DNA from: Nocardia sp. NBC_01730
Lineage (GTDB): Bacteria > Actinomycetota > Actinomycetes > Mycobacteriales > Mycobacteriaceae
NCBI RefSeq assembly: GCF_035920445.1
Contig: NZ_CP109162.1
Location: 3,844,001 to 3,908,000 of the forward strand
Length of the DNA stretch: 64,000 nt
Direction: 5' to 3'
Under the pieces are notes generated by a model. The model saw nothing but the letters and a program-made list of their open reading frames with translations, had not been told where the DNA came from and ran no database searches. The first letter of the stretch is position 1; every line of letters begins with the position of its first letter. This document shows positions 41,201 through 56,200 of the stretch, piece by piece. The translations under genes were made by a program, and so were the position numbers.

Positions 41201-44200
41201 CTCACTCGGATAATTCGGGTCGATCGGCAGGTACGCGCCACCGGATTTGAGGACCGCCAGCAACGCGATCACCAGTTCCGGCGAGCGCGGCAACGCGACC
41301 GCGACCACCGACTCCGGACCCACACCACGCCCGATCAACACCCGCGCCAACCGGTTCGCCCAGGCATCGACCTGCCGGTAGGTCCACCGCTGCCCCCCAC
41401 TGCTCAACGCCACCGCCTCCGGCCGAGCGCCCACCTGCTCCCCGAACAACTCCGGCACCGTCACCGCCGGAACCGGCGCCACCGTCTCGTTCCACCCCTC
41501 CAACACTCGCCGACCCTCGGCCCCGTCCAGCAAAGCGAGCCGATCGAGCCGCCGCCCTGGATCCGCCACCACTGCCTCGAGGACCCGCACATACCGGGCC
41601 GCGATCTGTTCGACGGTGCTCCGGTCGAACAGATCGCTTGCGTACTCGATCGATCCCTGTACTCCCTGCTGTTCACCCTGGATGGGGGGCAGCTCGGTCA
41701 GGCTGAAGAACAGATCGAACTTCGCTGTCCCCGTCGCGGCGGGCTCCCCTCTCAGCTCCAGCCCCGGAAAATCCACGTCCGGGAAAGGATTGTTCTGCAA
41801 CGCGAACGACACCTGGAACAGCGGGTGGTAGGCGGTCGAGCGGGCTGGGTTCAGCAACTCCACCAACCGTTCGAACGGCGCATCCTGATTCTCATACGCC
41901 GCCAACGCCTTCTTCCGCACCTGTTGGAGGACCTCGCCGAAACACGGATTCCCGGACGTATCAACCCGCAACACCCACGTGTTGACGAAGAACCCGACCA
42001 GATCCGTCAACGCCTCATCGGTGCGACCCGCGATCGGGCCCCCGATCGGGATATCGTCCCCGGCCCCGAGCTTGTGCAACAACACCGCCAACGCCGACTG
42101 CAACACCATCGACACCGTCGCTCCGCGCCTGCGTGCGAGCCGCTCCACCCCCACCGACAAACGCGGCTCGAGCGCGAACGTCACCTCCGCACCGCGGTAA
42201 CTGGCCACCGCCGGCCGCGGACGGTCGGTCGGCAACCGTAGTTGTTCCGGCGCCCCGTCCAACTCCCGACGCCAATACCCGAACTGGGCGGCCAGCACAC
42301 TGTTCGGATCCTCTTCCGATCCGAGCCAATCCCGCTGCCACAGGGTGTAATCGGCGTACTGCACCGGCAACGGCGCCCACCCCGGCGCCGCACCGGCCGA
42401 CCGCGCCGCATATGCCGACGCTATATCCCGCGCCAGCGGCGCCAACGACGCCCCATCCCCGGCGATATGGTGGATCACCAGCACCAGGACATGTTCCTCG
42501 GCCGCGCACCGGAAAATCCGGGCCCGCACCGGGACTTCGGCCGAAAGATCGAACCGGTAGCCCGCCACCGCGGCCACAGCCGCCACCCGCTCCGGCTCGG
42601 CCGCTGTCACCACCTCGCCGATCACCTGGTCCACCGGCACCGCCTCGACCGGCAAGATCTGCTGGAACGGCACCCCCTCATCCTCGACGAAGATGGTGCG
42701 CAGGCTCTCGTGCCTGGCCACCACATCTGCGATCGCGGCCCGCAACGCGGTCACATCCAACGCACCACGCAGCCGCACCGCCAGCGGAATGTTGTAGGTC
42801 GCCGAGGCACCCTCGTACCGGTGGATGAACCACAACCGGCGCTGCGCATATGACAGCGGCATCCGCTCCGGCCGATGCCGCGCCACCAACGGCGCCCGCA
42901 CCACACCCTGCTCCGACAGCCGCGGCGCCAACCCGGCCACGGTCGGGGATTCGAAGATCACCCGGATCGGTACCTCCACCCCCAACACCGACCGGAACCG
43001 GCTGACCAGCCGGGTCGCGGTCAACGAATGCCCACCCAGATCGAAGAAGTTGTCATCGACACCGACCCGTGCCACACCGAGGACTTCGGCGAACACGGCC
43101 GCGACGGCTTCTTCCACCGGTGTCGAGGGTGCCCGGTAGGCCTCACCGGTGAACTCCGGTGCCGGCAACGCCCGCCGATCCAACTTCCCGTTCGCGGTCA
43201 ACGGCAACCGATCCAAGGCCACGATCGCGGCAGGCACCATGTACTCCGGCAACCGCTCGGCCACAAACCCACGCATCTCCGCCACCACACCGGTACCGGT
43301 GTCCGTGTCGAGCACCACATATCCCACCAACTGCCTACTCGAAGCCATATCACCGGCCTCGGCCACCGCGGTATCCCGGGTAGTCACAACCGCCTGCACC
43401 ACCGCCGGATGCGACACAAGCACCGCCTCGATCTCGCCGAGCTCGATCCGGAAGCCGCGCACCTTCACCTGGAAATCGCTGCGCCCCACATACTCCAACT
43501 GTCCGTCCAGCCGCCACCGGGCCCTGTCTCCGGTGCGGTACATCCGCTCACCCGGCGCACCGTGCCGGTCCGCGACGAACCGGGTGGCCGTCAACCCCGC
43601 CCGGCCCAGATAGCCACGAGCCAGTTGCGCACCCGAGACGTACATCTCGCCCACGACACCCCTCGGCACCGGACGCAGAAGGGTATCGAGCACCACTACA
43701 CGCAGACCGGCAATGCTCCGACCGACCACACTCGCCGAGGCCGAACCAGCCAATTCCCGATCCAGCTGCAAACAGGTGACGTGCACGGTGGACTCGGTGA
43801 TGCCGTACATGTTGACCAGCATCGGACCGGTGTCGTCGTGTCGCGCGTACCAGCGCTCCAGTCGGCCGAGGTCGAGGGCCTCCCCACCGAAAATCACGTA
43901 CCGCAGCGACAACTCCTGCCCACTCCCATCGTCTGCCGCGACCGATTCGGCCAACTGATAAAACGCGGTCGGTGTCTGGTTGAGCACGGTCACCCGCTCT
44001 CGCCGCAGCAACTCGAGGAATTTGTCGGGCGACCGCACCGTGTAGTAGTCGACTATCACGAGCGTGCCGCCGTACAGCAGCGCACCCCATAACTCCCACA
44101 CCGAGAAATCGAACGCGTACGAGTGGAACATCGTCCACACGTCCGACTCGTCGAACCCGAACGCGTCCCGGGTGTTCGCGAACAGGGTCAGTACGTTGCG

Positions 44201-47200
44201 GTGAGAGACAAGCACACCCTTCGGGGTGCCGGTCGAACCCGAGGTGTAGATCAGGTACGCCACCGCGTCGGGATCGACAGGTGCCCACCGGTCCGCGTCG
44301 GTCACCGGCAGTGGCGAGAGACCCGCAAGCGCGGTGGGCGTAACAGGATCGTCGAGGAGCACCACCGGTCGCTCACCGACCGGCAGCGCCCCCACTTCCG
44401 CGACGGTGGTCAGCACGCACACCGGGTTCGCGTCGGTGAACAGGAACTCCAGCCGCTCCGCCGGATAAGACACATCGACCGGCAGGTACCCTCCACCGGC
44501 CTCGAGCACCGCCAGCAAAGCAACGATCAGCTCCGTCGAGCGGGGCAGGGCCACCGCCACCAACGATTCCGGGCCAACCCCCAGGGCAATCAGATGCCGC
44601 GCCAGCCGGTTCACCCGCGCATCCAATTCGCCGTATGAAAGCGCCGAGTCCCCGAACACCACCGCGGTCGCATCCCGGTAGCGCTCGACCGTGCACGTGA
44701 ACATCTGCGACAACGTCACCGGCTCGGCCTCGATCCCGGCCTGATTCCAGCCCTCGAGCACCAACGCCCGCTCGGCGGCGTCGAGAAGATCGATATCGAC
44801 CAGCCGAATCGACGGATCGGCGGTGATCGCGTCGAGGACCCGGGTGAGGTGGGTCAGGATCGACTCGATCGTGGCGGGTTCGAAGAGTTCGGGGAGGTAT
44901 TTGATGGTCAGGTGTAGTCGGGTATCACTCGATGCGGCCAGGGCGAGGGGGTAGTGGGTGGCGTCGTGTCCGTGTATCGCGTTCACCCGGACCCCGGCCA
45001 GGTCGGTGGCCTCGCTCAGCCCGGCCCGCTCGATGGGGTAGGACTCGAACACGGTCACGGTGTCGAACCTCGCGCCCGGGCCGGCGGCCTGCTGGATCTG
45101 GCTCAACCCGAGGTAGTGGTGGTCGAGTAACGCGGCCTGCTCGGCCTGGACTCGTGTGAGCAGGGTAGCGAGGGTGTCGCGGTAGTCCAGCGTGATCCGG
45201 ACCGGGATTGTGTTGATGAACAACCCGATCATCTCTTCGATACCCGGGATCTGGGCCGGGCGCCCCGAAACGATCCCACCGAACACCACGTCCTCACGAG
45301 AGGTCAACGCCCCCACCACGATGCCCCACCCGACCTGCACCATCGTGTTCACCGTCACCTCGAGGTCGCGGGCGGTGGCGGTGAGTGTCCTGGTCTGCGC
45401 CACGCTCAGGTCCACTCGTGTCTCGCAGGGGAACCGCGACAACAGCCGGCCCCGCCCGGCCGGGGCGAGCAGGGTCGGTTCGGTCACCCCGGCCAGGGCC
45501 GCCATCCACACCGCCTGTGACTGTGCACTGTCGCGGGCACCCAGCCACGCCAGATACTCCCGATACGGGTGTACCCGCGGCAGGGCCGTGGCGTCCCCGC
45601 CGGTGGCGTAGAGCAGTAACAGTTCCCGGATCAGCAGCGGTGTGGACCAGCCGTCGAGCAGGACATGATGATTGGTCCACACCAGCCGATACTCACCCGC
45701 CCGGACCGTGACCAGCATCAGCCGTAGCAGTGGCGGGTCGGCCATGTCGAAAGAAGTGACCGAGTCGATTGTCAAGAGTTCCTCGAGTGCGGCCTCGCGA
45801 CCGGTTTCGGCGATACCGGTCAAATCGACCACACGCACCGCCACCTCGACCCGGTCGGGCACGACCTGCACGAACCTGCCCTCGGTGTCGGGAACGAACC
45901 CCGCCCGCAGGTTCGGGTGCCGCGCCAACAAACCCTCCGCCGCGGCCCGTAACCGTGGCAGCGACACCACCCCACCCAACTCCAGCACCAACTGCACCAG
46001 ATACGCATCCACCGATTCCTCGGCCAGCAACGCATGAAACAGCAACCCCGCCTGCAGCGGCGCCAACGGCCACACCTCGACCAACCCCGGGAACCGCTGT
46101 TCGAGCGCCTCGATCCCCGACTGGTCCACACACACCAATTCCAGATCCGACGGTGTGTGCCCACCAGCACCCGGTCCGCTCGCGTGCACACTCAACGCGG
46201 TCAACGCCGTAACCCACCCGTCTGCCAGCTCGCTGACCTCGCCGGTGGTCAGGACCCCGGACGGGAAGCAGAACCCCGCCCGCAGTACCGGCCCCGCCGG
46301 GGTATCGATGACCGCGGCATTGATATCGACCGCCACCACCGGCGACAACTCCCGACGACCGGTAACACCCACACCCGCATCACCGACCGGAACCCACCCC
46401 GGCATCCCCCCCGAACCAGTAGTAGCTGCGGCGGCGGCGGCGGTGGCGGCGGTGGCGGTGGCGGCGGTGGCGGTGGTGGTGGTGGTGGTGGCGGTGGCGG
46501 TGGTGGTGGTCAACCGGCCCAGGTAGTTGAAACCGATCTGTGGGGTCGGTAGCGAGTTCAGTACCGGCCGGGTGTCGGTGTTGAGGTAACGCAGTAACCC
46601 GTAACCGATCCCGTGGTCGGGGACCGCGCGTAGTTGTTCTTTGACTGTTTTGAGTGCCGCGGCTGCGGCCGGGCCTGCGGCCGGTATCTCATCCATCTCG
46701 ATCTCGGACAGGTCTATGCGTAGCGGGAACAGGGTGGTGAACCAGCCCACCGTGCCCGACAGGTCCGCTCCGGGGACGGCCTGTTCTACCCGGCCGTGGC
46801 CCTCGACACCGACCAGGACCTGCCCGGTCTCGATACCCCGATCGTGTCGCCACCGGATCACCGCGATCGCCAACGCGGTCAGCAACCCGTCATCGACACT
46901 GCCGTGGAACTTTTCCGGCACTGTCGTCAGCAAGGTCTCGCTCACCTCTACCGGCACGTCCACCACGACCGTGTCGATGCTCGTAGCGGTATCGCGGACC
47001 GGGTCCAGCCCCCGCGTTCCCAGCACCGGATCAGGCCCGCTCAGCATGCCCTGCCACAGATCCAGTTCCCCGACCCGCTCCACCGTGTGCGCGGCCTCGA
47101 CCAACCCATACGCCCACCGGCGCATCGAGGTCCCCGACACGGTCACCTCGGGATCGCGACCGGTCTGGATCCGAGCCCACGCCGCCGCCAGATCCGCCAC

Positions 47201-50200
47201 CAGAATCCGCCACGACACCCCATCGATCACCACATGATGCGCCACCACCAACAACCGGCCACCCACACCCGAACCCACACCAGGGTCGAACCACACCACC
47301 TGCAACACCACCCCCGCCACCGGATCCAACCGACCCACCGCAGCATCCAACTCCGCAGCCACCACCCCCGAAAACCCATCACCCACCACCCCCGCCACCG
47401 GCACCCGCCGAATCAACCCCGCCACCGACACCGACCCCACCGGCCCCACCACAAACCCCCACCCAACCCCCGCACCAACAACCCCCGCCCCAACAACCCC
47501 CGCCCCAACAACCCCCGCCCCAACCCCGGCATCATCGGCATCGGCATCGGCCCTGGCGTCGGCCCTGGCGTCGGCCCTGGTGTCGGCCCTGGCGTCGGCC
47601 CTGGTGTCGGTGTCGGCCCCAACCCTGGTGTCGGTGTCGGTGTCGGCCCCAACCCTGGTGTCGGTGTCGGTGTCGGTGCTGTGGTGGAGCCGGGCTCGGA
47701 GCATGTCGTGGCGGTCGACCACTGCTTGTATCGTCCGGGTCAGACTGTCTTGGTCGATCCCGGTCGGTAGTGACAGCAGCACTGTTTGTGAGAACCGGTC
47801 GAAACCGTCGCCGCTGCCCTGGTCGAGTAGCCATGCCACGATCGGTGTCACCGGGATCTCACCGATCCCGCCGCCGGGCAACTCGGCCAGGACCGGTCCG
47901 GTCCTGGTTTGTGTCGCGGTCTGGGCCAGCCCGGCGACGGTCTTACGTTCGAAGACTTCTTGCGGGGAGAAAACCACTCCCGCGGCTTTCGCCCGCGCCA
48001 CCAACTGGATCGACATGATGCTGTCACCACCCAGCGCGAAGAACGAGTCCTCCGCCCCTACCGACTCGACCCCCAACACCTCAGCGAACAACCCCGCCAA
48101 CACCACCTCCACCGACGTCGAGGGTGCCCGGTAGGCCTCACCGGTGAACTCCGGTGCCGGCAACGCCCGCCGATCCAACTTCCCGGACGGGGCCACCGGG
48201 ATCTCGTCGAGCACCACCACCGCCGACGGCACCATGTACGACGGCAACCGCGCCGCCACGAACCCCGACACCGCCGCCGCGTTGAACTCCACCCCCGCCA
48301 CCGGAACCACATACCCGACCAACCGCTCCACCCCGCCGTCCTCGCGAACCATCACCACCACCTGCGCGACCGACTCATGCCGCAACAACACCGACTCGAT
48401 CTCCCCCAACTCGATCCGGAATCCACGTATTTTCACTTGGAAGTCGTTGCGTCCCACGAACTCCAGTTCCCCGTCCCGGGTCCACCGGACCACGTCCCCT
48501 GTCCGATACATTCGCCCACCCGAGCCCGCGTAGGGATCGGCCACGAACCGTGCCGCGCTCGATCCCGCACGACCGTGGTAGCCACGAGCCACACCCGGCC
48601 CGGAAACATAGAGCTCACCGACCACCCCGACCGGTACCGGCCGCAGCCACCCATCCAGAACGGTGACACCGAATCCGGTGGTGGGGGTGCCGATGGTGAC
48701 GGTTTCGCCGGGTTGCAGGGCAGTGGTGATGGTGGCTTGGATGGTGGTCTCTGTGGGGCCGTAGGCGTTGAACACGTCATGGCCGCGGACCCACCGGGCC
48801 GCGAGTTCGGGAGAGAGGGCTTCGCCAGCGACGGCGAGGGTATGCAGGGTGTCGAGGCCGGTCGGGTCGATGGTGGCAAGCGCGGTAGGAGTGAGGAAGG
48901 TGTGGGTGATGTGCTCATCGCGGAGGAAGCGGGCCAGTTCGGTGCCGCCGTAGACGGTCGGTGGGACGATGACCAGTCTCGCGCCGACACCGAAAGCCAT
49001 GATCATCTCGTAGATCGAGGCGTCGAAACTCGGTGAGGCCAGATGCGAGACGCGGGCATCGGCGGTGACGGCGAGGTGTTGTTTTTCCGTGGCGGCCAGA
49101 TCGGCCAGGCCCTGATGGGTGACCACGACACCCTTCGGGGTGCCGGTGGACCCGGAGGTGTAGATCAGGTAGGCGACATTGTCCGGCGACAGCGGCGCGG
49201 TCCGGTCGGTGTCGGTCACCGTGGTGGCCGGGCATCGTGTGTAGGTGTCCTGTATGGCGGGGTCGTCGAGGATCAGCCAGTCGATGGTGTCGGGGAGCCT
49301 GTCGTGCTCGCGTGCGGTGGTGACCCCGGTCACGGCACCGGAATCGGTGAGCATCCGGGTGATCCGGTCGGTGGGATAGCCGGGATCGACCGGGAGGAAC
49401 CCGGCACCGGTCTTGGCTACCGCCCACACCGACAACACCGATTCCAGCGACCGTGCCATCCCGATCGCGACGAACGATTCCGGGCCCGCACCATGATCGA
49501 TCAACCACCGCGCCAACCGGTTCGAACGCTGATCCAGCTCCCGATACGACACCTCCACACCCTGGTAGGACACCGCTGCCGCGTCCGGGTCCACCGCCGC
49601 GGTATCGGTGAAGATCTCCGGCAGGGTCCGCACCGACCCACCCGCGTTCCCCCGGACCGGTGTCAGTGCTTGACGCTCTGTGGTTTCGAGGATGTCGATA
49701 TCGCCCACCGCTACCGCCGGGTCCGCGGTCACCGCGTCCAGGATGCGCAGGAACCGGTCGATGAACGTGTGTACCGTCGCCGCGTCGAACAGATCCGTGG
49801 CGTAGGTGAAGGCCCCGTGCATGCCGGTGGGGATACCGTCGTTCCCGAATTCCTCGGCGAGGCTCAACTGCACATCGAATTTCGAGACTCCTACCTCGAT
49901 CCCCACTACCTGCACCGACAATCCCGGCCACTCCAACTCCACCGACCCGGTGTTCTGGAACTCCAACACCACCTGGAACAACGGTGCGTGTGCTGCGGAC
50001 CGGACCGGAGCCAGCTCGTCGACCACCCGCTCGAACGGCACTTCGGCATGACCGAACGCGCCCAGATCCGTTTCCCGTGTATGTTCGAGCAGATCCGAGA
50101 AACTCGATCCGCCCTCGACCCGGGTGCGTAACACCAGGGTGTTGACGAACATCCCCACCACGTCATCGAGTACTGCCTCGCCCCGGCCGGCGATCGCTGT

Positions 50201-53200
50201 CCCTATCGTGATGTCGTCACTGCCCGACAACCGCGCCAGTAACACCGCCAACGCTGCATGCATCGTCATGAACAACGACGCGTGATGTTCGCGGGCCAGC
50301 GAAACCAGCCCGCGGTGACACCGCGCGGTGATACCGAATTCCTCCACCGCACCACGCAGCGACCGTTGCGCCGGGCGCGGCCGATCGGTCGGTAACGCCA
50401 GCACCTGCGGTGCTCCCGCCAGAACGCGGCGCCAGTACCCGAGTTCCCGCGCTGCCGGACTGTCGGGGTCTTGTTCCGAACCCAGCCATTCCCGCTGCCA
50501 CAACGTGTAATCGGCGTATTGCACCGCCAACGGTGTCCACCCCGGGGCTTGTCCTGCCGAGCGGGCCGCGTAAGCAGCCCCCACATCCCGCGCCAGCGGT
50601 GTCATCGATATCCCATCCGCCGCTATGTGATGCACCACCAACGCCAGCACATGCACATCCGGCGCCAACCGGAACAACCGCGCCCGCACCGGAACCTCGG
50701 TAGTGACATCGAACCCGGCCGAGGCCACCCCTACCAGGAACTCATCCAGCCGCGTCTGCTCGACCACATCGCACGGTGTCAGATCCGGTAGCACTTCCCC
50801 CGCCGGCACGATCACCTGGACCGGGCCGTCTCCGGAATCCGGGAACACCGTGCGTAGTGCTTCATGCCGCGCCAGCACATCACCCAGAGCCGCCGCCAAC
50901 GCGGCCACATCCAACTCACCGGTCAACCGGATCGCCACCGGAACGTTGTAAGCCGGGGACGTCGTATCGAACTGATTGATAAACCACATCCGCTGCTGGG
51001 CCCACGACACCGGCACCCGCTGCGGACGCTGCCCCGCCACCAACACCGGCCGCCGCCGACCACCAACCCCAACCCCAACCCCAGCAATCCAACCCACCAA
51101 CCCCGCCACCGTCGGGGATTCGAATACCGTCCACACCCCGATCTCGGTATCAAGAGCCGTATTGACCCGGGCCACCAGCCGGGTCGCGGTCAACGAATCA
51201 CCACCCAGATCGAAGAAGTTGTCATCGACACCGACCCGCGCCACACCGAGCACTTCGGCGAACACGGCCGCGACGGCTTCTTCCACCGGTGTCGAGGGTG
51301 CCCGGTAGGCCTCACCGGTGAACTCCGGTGCCGGCAACGCCCGCCGATCCAACTTCCCGGACGGGGCCACCGGGATCTCGTCGAGCACCACCACCGCCGA
51401 CGGCACCATGTACGACGGCAACCGCGCCGCCACGAACCCCGACACCGCCGCCGCGTTGAACTCCACCCCCGCCACCGGAACCACATACCCGACCAACCGC
51501 TCCACCCCGCCGTCCTCGCGAACCATCACCACCACCTGCGCGACCGACTCATGCCGCAACAACACCGACTCGATCTCCCCCAACTCGATCCGGAATCCAC
51601 GTATTTTCACTTGGAAGTCGTTGCGTCCCACGAACTCCAGTTCCCCGTCCCGGGTCCACCGGACCACGTCCCCTGTCCGATACATTCGCCCACCCGAGCC
51701 CGCGTAGGGATCGGCCACGAACCGTGCCGCGCTCGATCCCGCACGACCGTGGTAGCCACGAGCCACACCCGGCCCGGAAACATAGAGCTCACCGACCACC
51801 CCGACCGGTATCGGCCGCAGCCACCCATCCAGGACGACCTCGCGGACCCCGCGGACCGGCCCGCCGACCGTCACCGGTCCGCCGGGGGTCATCGGGCCGC
51901 TGATGTTGGACATGATGGTGGTCTCGGTCGGCCCGTACGCGTCGAACAACCGCCGTCGCGGCGCCCAGCGGGTCACCAGGTCCGGTGGACACGCTTCACC
52001 ACCGGTCACGATATCGGCGAACCCGTCGAGACCGGCCGGATCGACCGTGCTCAACACGGTCGGGGTGAGGAACCCGTGCGTGATGTGTTCGGTGGCCAGT
52101 ACCTCGGCCAGTTCCGCCCCGCCGCGTATTGCCGGCGCCGCGATCACCAACCGTGCCCCGGCACCGAAGGCCATCAGATACTCGAGAATCGACGCATCGA
52201 AACTCGGAGAGGAGAAATGCAACACCCGCGAGACCGGCATGACCGTGCAGCGATCGTGTAGCTCGGCCGCGAAGTTGTCCACTCCGCGGTGGGTGATGGG
52301 CACACCCTTGGGCACACCGGTGGACCCGGAGGTGTAGATCAGGTAGGCGACATTGTCCGGCGACAGCGGCGCGGTCCGGTCGGTGTCGGTCACCGTGGTG
52401 GCCGGGCATCGTGTGTAGGTGTCCTGTATGGCGGGGTCGTCGAGGATCAGCCAGTCGATGGTGTCGGGGAGCCTGTCGTGCTCGCGTGCGGTGGTGACCC
52501 CGGTCACGGCACCGGAATCGGTGAGCATCCGGGTGATCCGGTCGGTGGGATAGCCGGGATCGACCGGGAGGAACCCGGCACCGGTCTTGGCTACCGCCCA
52601 CACCGACAACACCGATTCCAGCGACCGTGCCATCCCGATCGCGACGAACGATTCCGGGCCCGCACCATGATCGATCAACCACCGCGCCAACCGGTTCGAA
52701 CGCTGATCCAGCTCCCGATACGACACCTCCACACCCTGGTAGGACACCGCTGCCGCGTCCGGGTCCACCGCCGCGGTATCGGTGAAGATCTCCGGCAGGG
52801 TCCGCACCGACCCACCCGCGTTCCCCCGGACCGGGACCAGTCGGCGGTACTCGGCCGCGGAAAGCAGCCCCAGCCGCGCCAGCGGCAGGTCGAGGTCGGC
52901 GGTGATCGCGTCGAGGACCCGGGTGAGGTGGGTCAGGATCGACTCGATCGTGGCGGGTTCGAAGAGTTCGGGGAGGTATTTGATGGTCAGGTGTAGTCGG
53001 GTATCACTCGATGCGGCCAGGGCGAGGGGGTAGTGGGTGGCGTCGTGTCCGTGTATCGCGTTCACCCGGACCCCGGCCAGGTCGGTGGCCTCGCTCAGCC
53101 CGGCCCGCTCGATGGGGTAGGACTCGAACACGGTCACGGTGTCGAACCTCGCGCCCGGGCCGGCGGCCTGCTGGATCTGGCTCAACCCGAGGTAGTGGTG

Positions 53201-56200
53201 GTCGAGTAACGCGGCCTGCTCGGCCTGGACTCGTGTGAGCAGGGTAGCGAGGGTGTCGCGGTAGTCCAGCGTGATCCGGACCGGGATTGTGTTGATGAAC
53301 AACCCGATCATCTCTTCGATACCCGGGATCTGGGCCGGGCGCCCCGAAACGATCCCACCGAACACCACGTCCTCACGAGAGGTCAACGCCCCCACCACGA
53401 TGCCCCACCCGACCTGCACCATCGTGTTCACCGTCACCTCGAGGTCGCGGGCGGTGGCGGTGAGTGTCCTGGTCTGCGCCACGCTCAGGTCCACTCGTGT
53501 CTCGCAGGGGAACCGCGACAACAGCCGGCCCCGCCCGGCCGGGGCGAGCAGGGTCGGTTCGGTCACCCCGGCCAGGGCCGCCATCCACACCGCCTGTGAC
53601 TGTGCACTGTCGCGGGCACCCAGCCACGCCAGATACTCCCGATACGGGTGTACCCGCGGCAGGGCCGTGGCGTCCCCGCCGGTGGCGTAGAGCAGTAACA
53701 GTTCCCGGATCAGCAGCGGTGTGGACCAGCCGTCGAGCAGGACATGATGATTGGTCCACACCAGCCGATACTCACCCGCCCGGACCGTGACCAGCATCAG
53801 CCGTAGCAGTGGCGGGTCGGCCATGTCGAAAGAAGTGACCGAGTCGATTGTCAAGAGTTCCTCGAGTGCGGCCTCGCGACCGGTTTCGGCGATACCGGTC
53901 AAATCGACCACACGCACCGCCACCTCGACCCGGTCGGGCACGACCTGCACGAACCTGCCCTCGGTGTCGGGAACGAACCCCGCCCGCAGGTTCGGGTGCC
54001 GCGCCAACAAACCCTCCGCCGCGGCCCGTAACCGTGGCAGCGACACCACCCCACCCAACTCCAGCACCAACTGCACCAGATACGCATCCACCGATTCCTC
54101 GGCCAGCAACGCATGAAACAGCAACCCCGCCTGCAGCGGCGCCAACGGCCACACCTCGACCAACCCCGGGAACCGCTGTTCGAGCGCCTCGATCCCCGAC
54201 TGGTCCACACACACCAATTCCAGATCCGACGGTGTGTGCCCACCAGCACCCGGTCCGCTCGCGTGCACACTCAACGCGGTCAACGCCGTAACCCACCCCC
54301 CTGCCAGCTCGCTGACCTCGCCGGTGGTCAGGACCCCGGACGGGAAGCAGAACCCCGCCCGCAGTACCGGCCCCGCCGGGGTATCGATGACCGCGGCATT
54401 GATATCGACCGCCACCACCGGCGACAACTCCCGACGACCGGTAACACCCACACCCGCATCACCGACCGGAACCCACCCCGGCATCCCCCCCGAACCAGTA
54501 GTAGCGGCGGCGGCGGTGGTGGTGGCGGTGGTGGTGGCGGCGGTGGCGGTGGCGGTGGCGGTGGTGGTGGCGGTGGTGGTGGCGGCGGTGGTGGTGGTGG
54601 TCAACCGGCCCAGGTAGTTGAAACCGATCTGTGGGGTCGGTAGCGAGTTCAGTACCGGCCGGGTGTCGGTGTTGAGGTAACGCAGTAACCCGTAACCGAT
54701 CCCGTGGTCGGGGACCGCGCGTAGTTGTTCTTTGACTGTTTTGAGTGCCGCGGCTGCGGCCGGGCCTGCGGCCGGTATCTCATCCATCTCGATCTCGGAC
54801 AGGTCTATGCGTAGCGGGAACAGGGTGGTGAACCAGCCCACCGTGCCCGACAGGTCCGCTCCGGGGACGGCCTGTTCTACCCGGCCGTGGCCCTCGACAC
54901 CGACCAGGACCTGCCCGGTCTCGATACCCCGATCGTGTCGCCACCGGATCACCGCGATCGCCAACGCGGTCAGCAACCCGTCATCGACACTGCCGTGGAA
55001 CTTTTCCGGCACTGTCGTCAGCAAGGTCTCGCTCACCTCTACCGGCACGTCCACCACGACCGTGTCGATGCTCGTAGCGGTATCGCGGACCGGGTCCAGC
55101 CCCCGCGTTCCCAGCACCGGATCAGGCCCGCTCAGCATGCCCTGCCACAGATCCAGTTCCCCGACCCGCTCCACCGTGTGCGCGGCCTCGACCAACCCAT
55201 ACGCCCACCGGCGCATCGAGGTCCCCGACACGGTCACCTCGGGATCGCGACCGGTCTGGATCCGAGCCCACGCCGCCGCCAGATCCGCCACCAGAATCCG
55301 CCACGACACCCCATCGATCACCACATGATGCGCCACCACCAACAACCGGCCACCCACACCCGAACCCACACCAGGGTCGAACCACACCACCTGCAACACC
55401 ACCCCCGCCACCGGATCCAACCGACCCACCGCAGCATCCAACTCCGCAGCCACCACCCCCGAAAACCCATCACCCACCACCCCCGCCACCGGCACCCGCC
55501 GAATCAACCCCGCCACCGACACCGACCCCACCGGCCCCACCACAAACCCCCACCCAACCCCCGCACCAACAACCCCCGCCCCATCAACCCCCGCCCCAAC
55601 CCCGGCATCATCGGCATCGGCATCGGCATCGGCGTCGGCCCTGGCGTCGGCCCTGGTGTCGGTGTCGGCCCCAACCCTGGTGTCGGTGTCGGTGTCGGCC
55701 CCAACCCTGGTGTCGGTGTCGGTGTCGGTGCTGTGGTGGAGCCGGGCTCGGAGCATGTCGTGGCGGTCGACCACTGCTTGTATCGTCCGGGTCAGACTGT
55801 CTTGGTCGATCCCGGTCGGTAGTGACAGCAGCACTGTTTGTGAGAACCGGTCGAAACCGTCGCCGCTGCCCTGGTCGAGTAGCCATGCCACGATCGGTGT
55901 CACCGGGATCTCACCGATCCCGCCGCCGGGCAACTCGGCCAGGACCGGTCCGGTCCTGGTTTGTGTCGCGGTCTGGGCCAGCCCGGCGACGGTCTTACGT
56001 TCGAAGACTTCTTGCGGGGAGAAAACCACTCCCGCGGCTTTCGCCCGCGCCACCAACTGGATCGACATGATGCTGTCACCACCCAGCGCGAAGAACGAGT
56101 CCTCCGCCCCTACCGACTCGACCCCCAACACCTCAGCGAACAACCCCGCCAACACCACCTCCACCGACGTCGAGGGTGCCCGGTAGGCCTCACCGGTGAA

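Larger units (their letters stand above)
46150..51070 (-). other. NRPS module 4: C(LCL)-A(beta)-T-E3
   Basis: This module repeats module 2 with the same beta pocket (D-A-Y-F-A-A-A-I-Q), the same LGGDSIMS carrier and E3 at about 47,880-46,150. The only clear differences from module 2 are the low-complexity tracts inside the E domain (47,523-47,680 and 46,427-46,510). Confidence 0.85.

Noticed and set aside
35417..42241. Long plus-strand open frames inside the NRPS gene (537 and 768 codons) and many shorter His/Arg/Pro-rich ones.
   Set aside because: They are antisense shadows created by the high GC and the repeat structure. They recur at identical positions in each module copy and show no domain.
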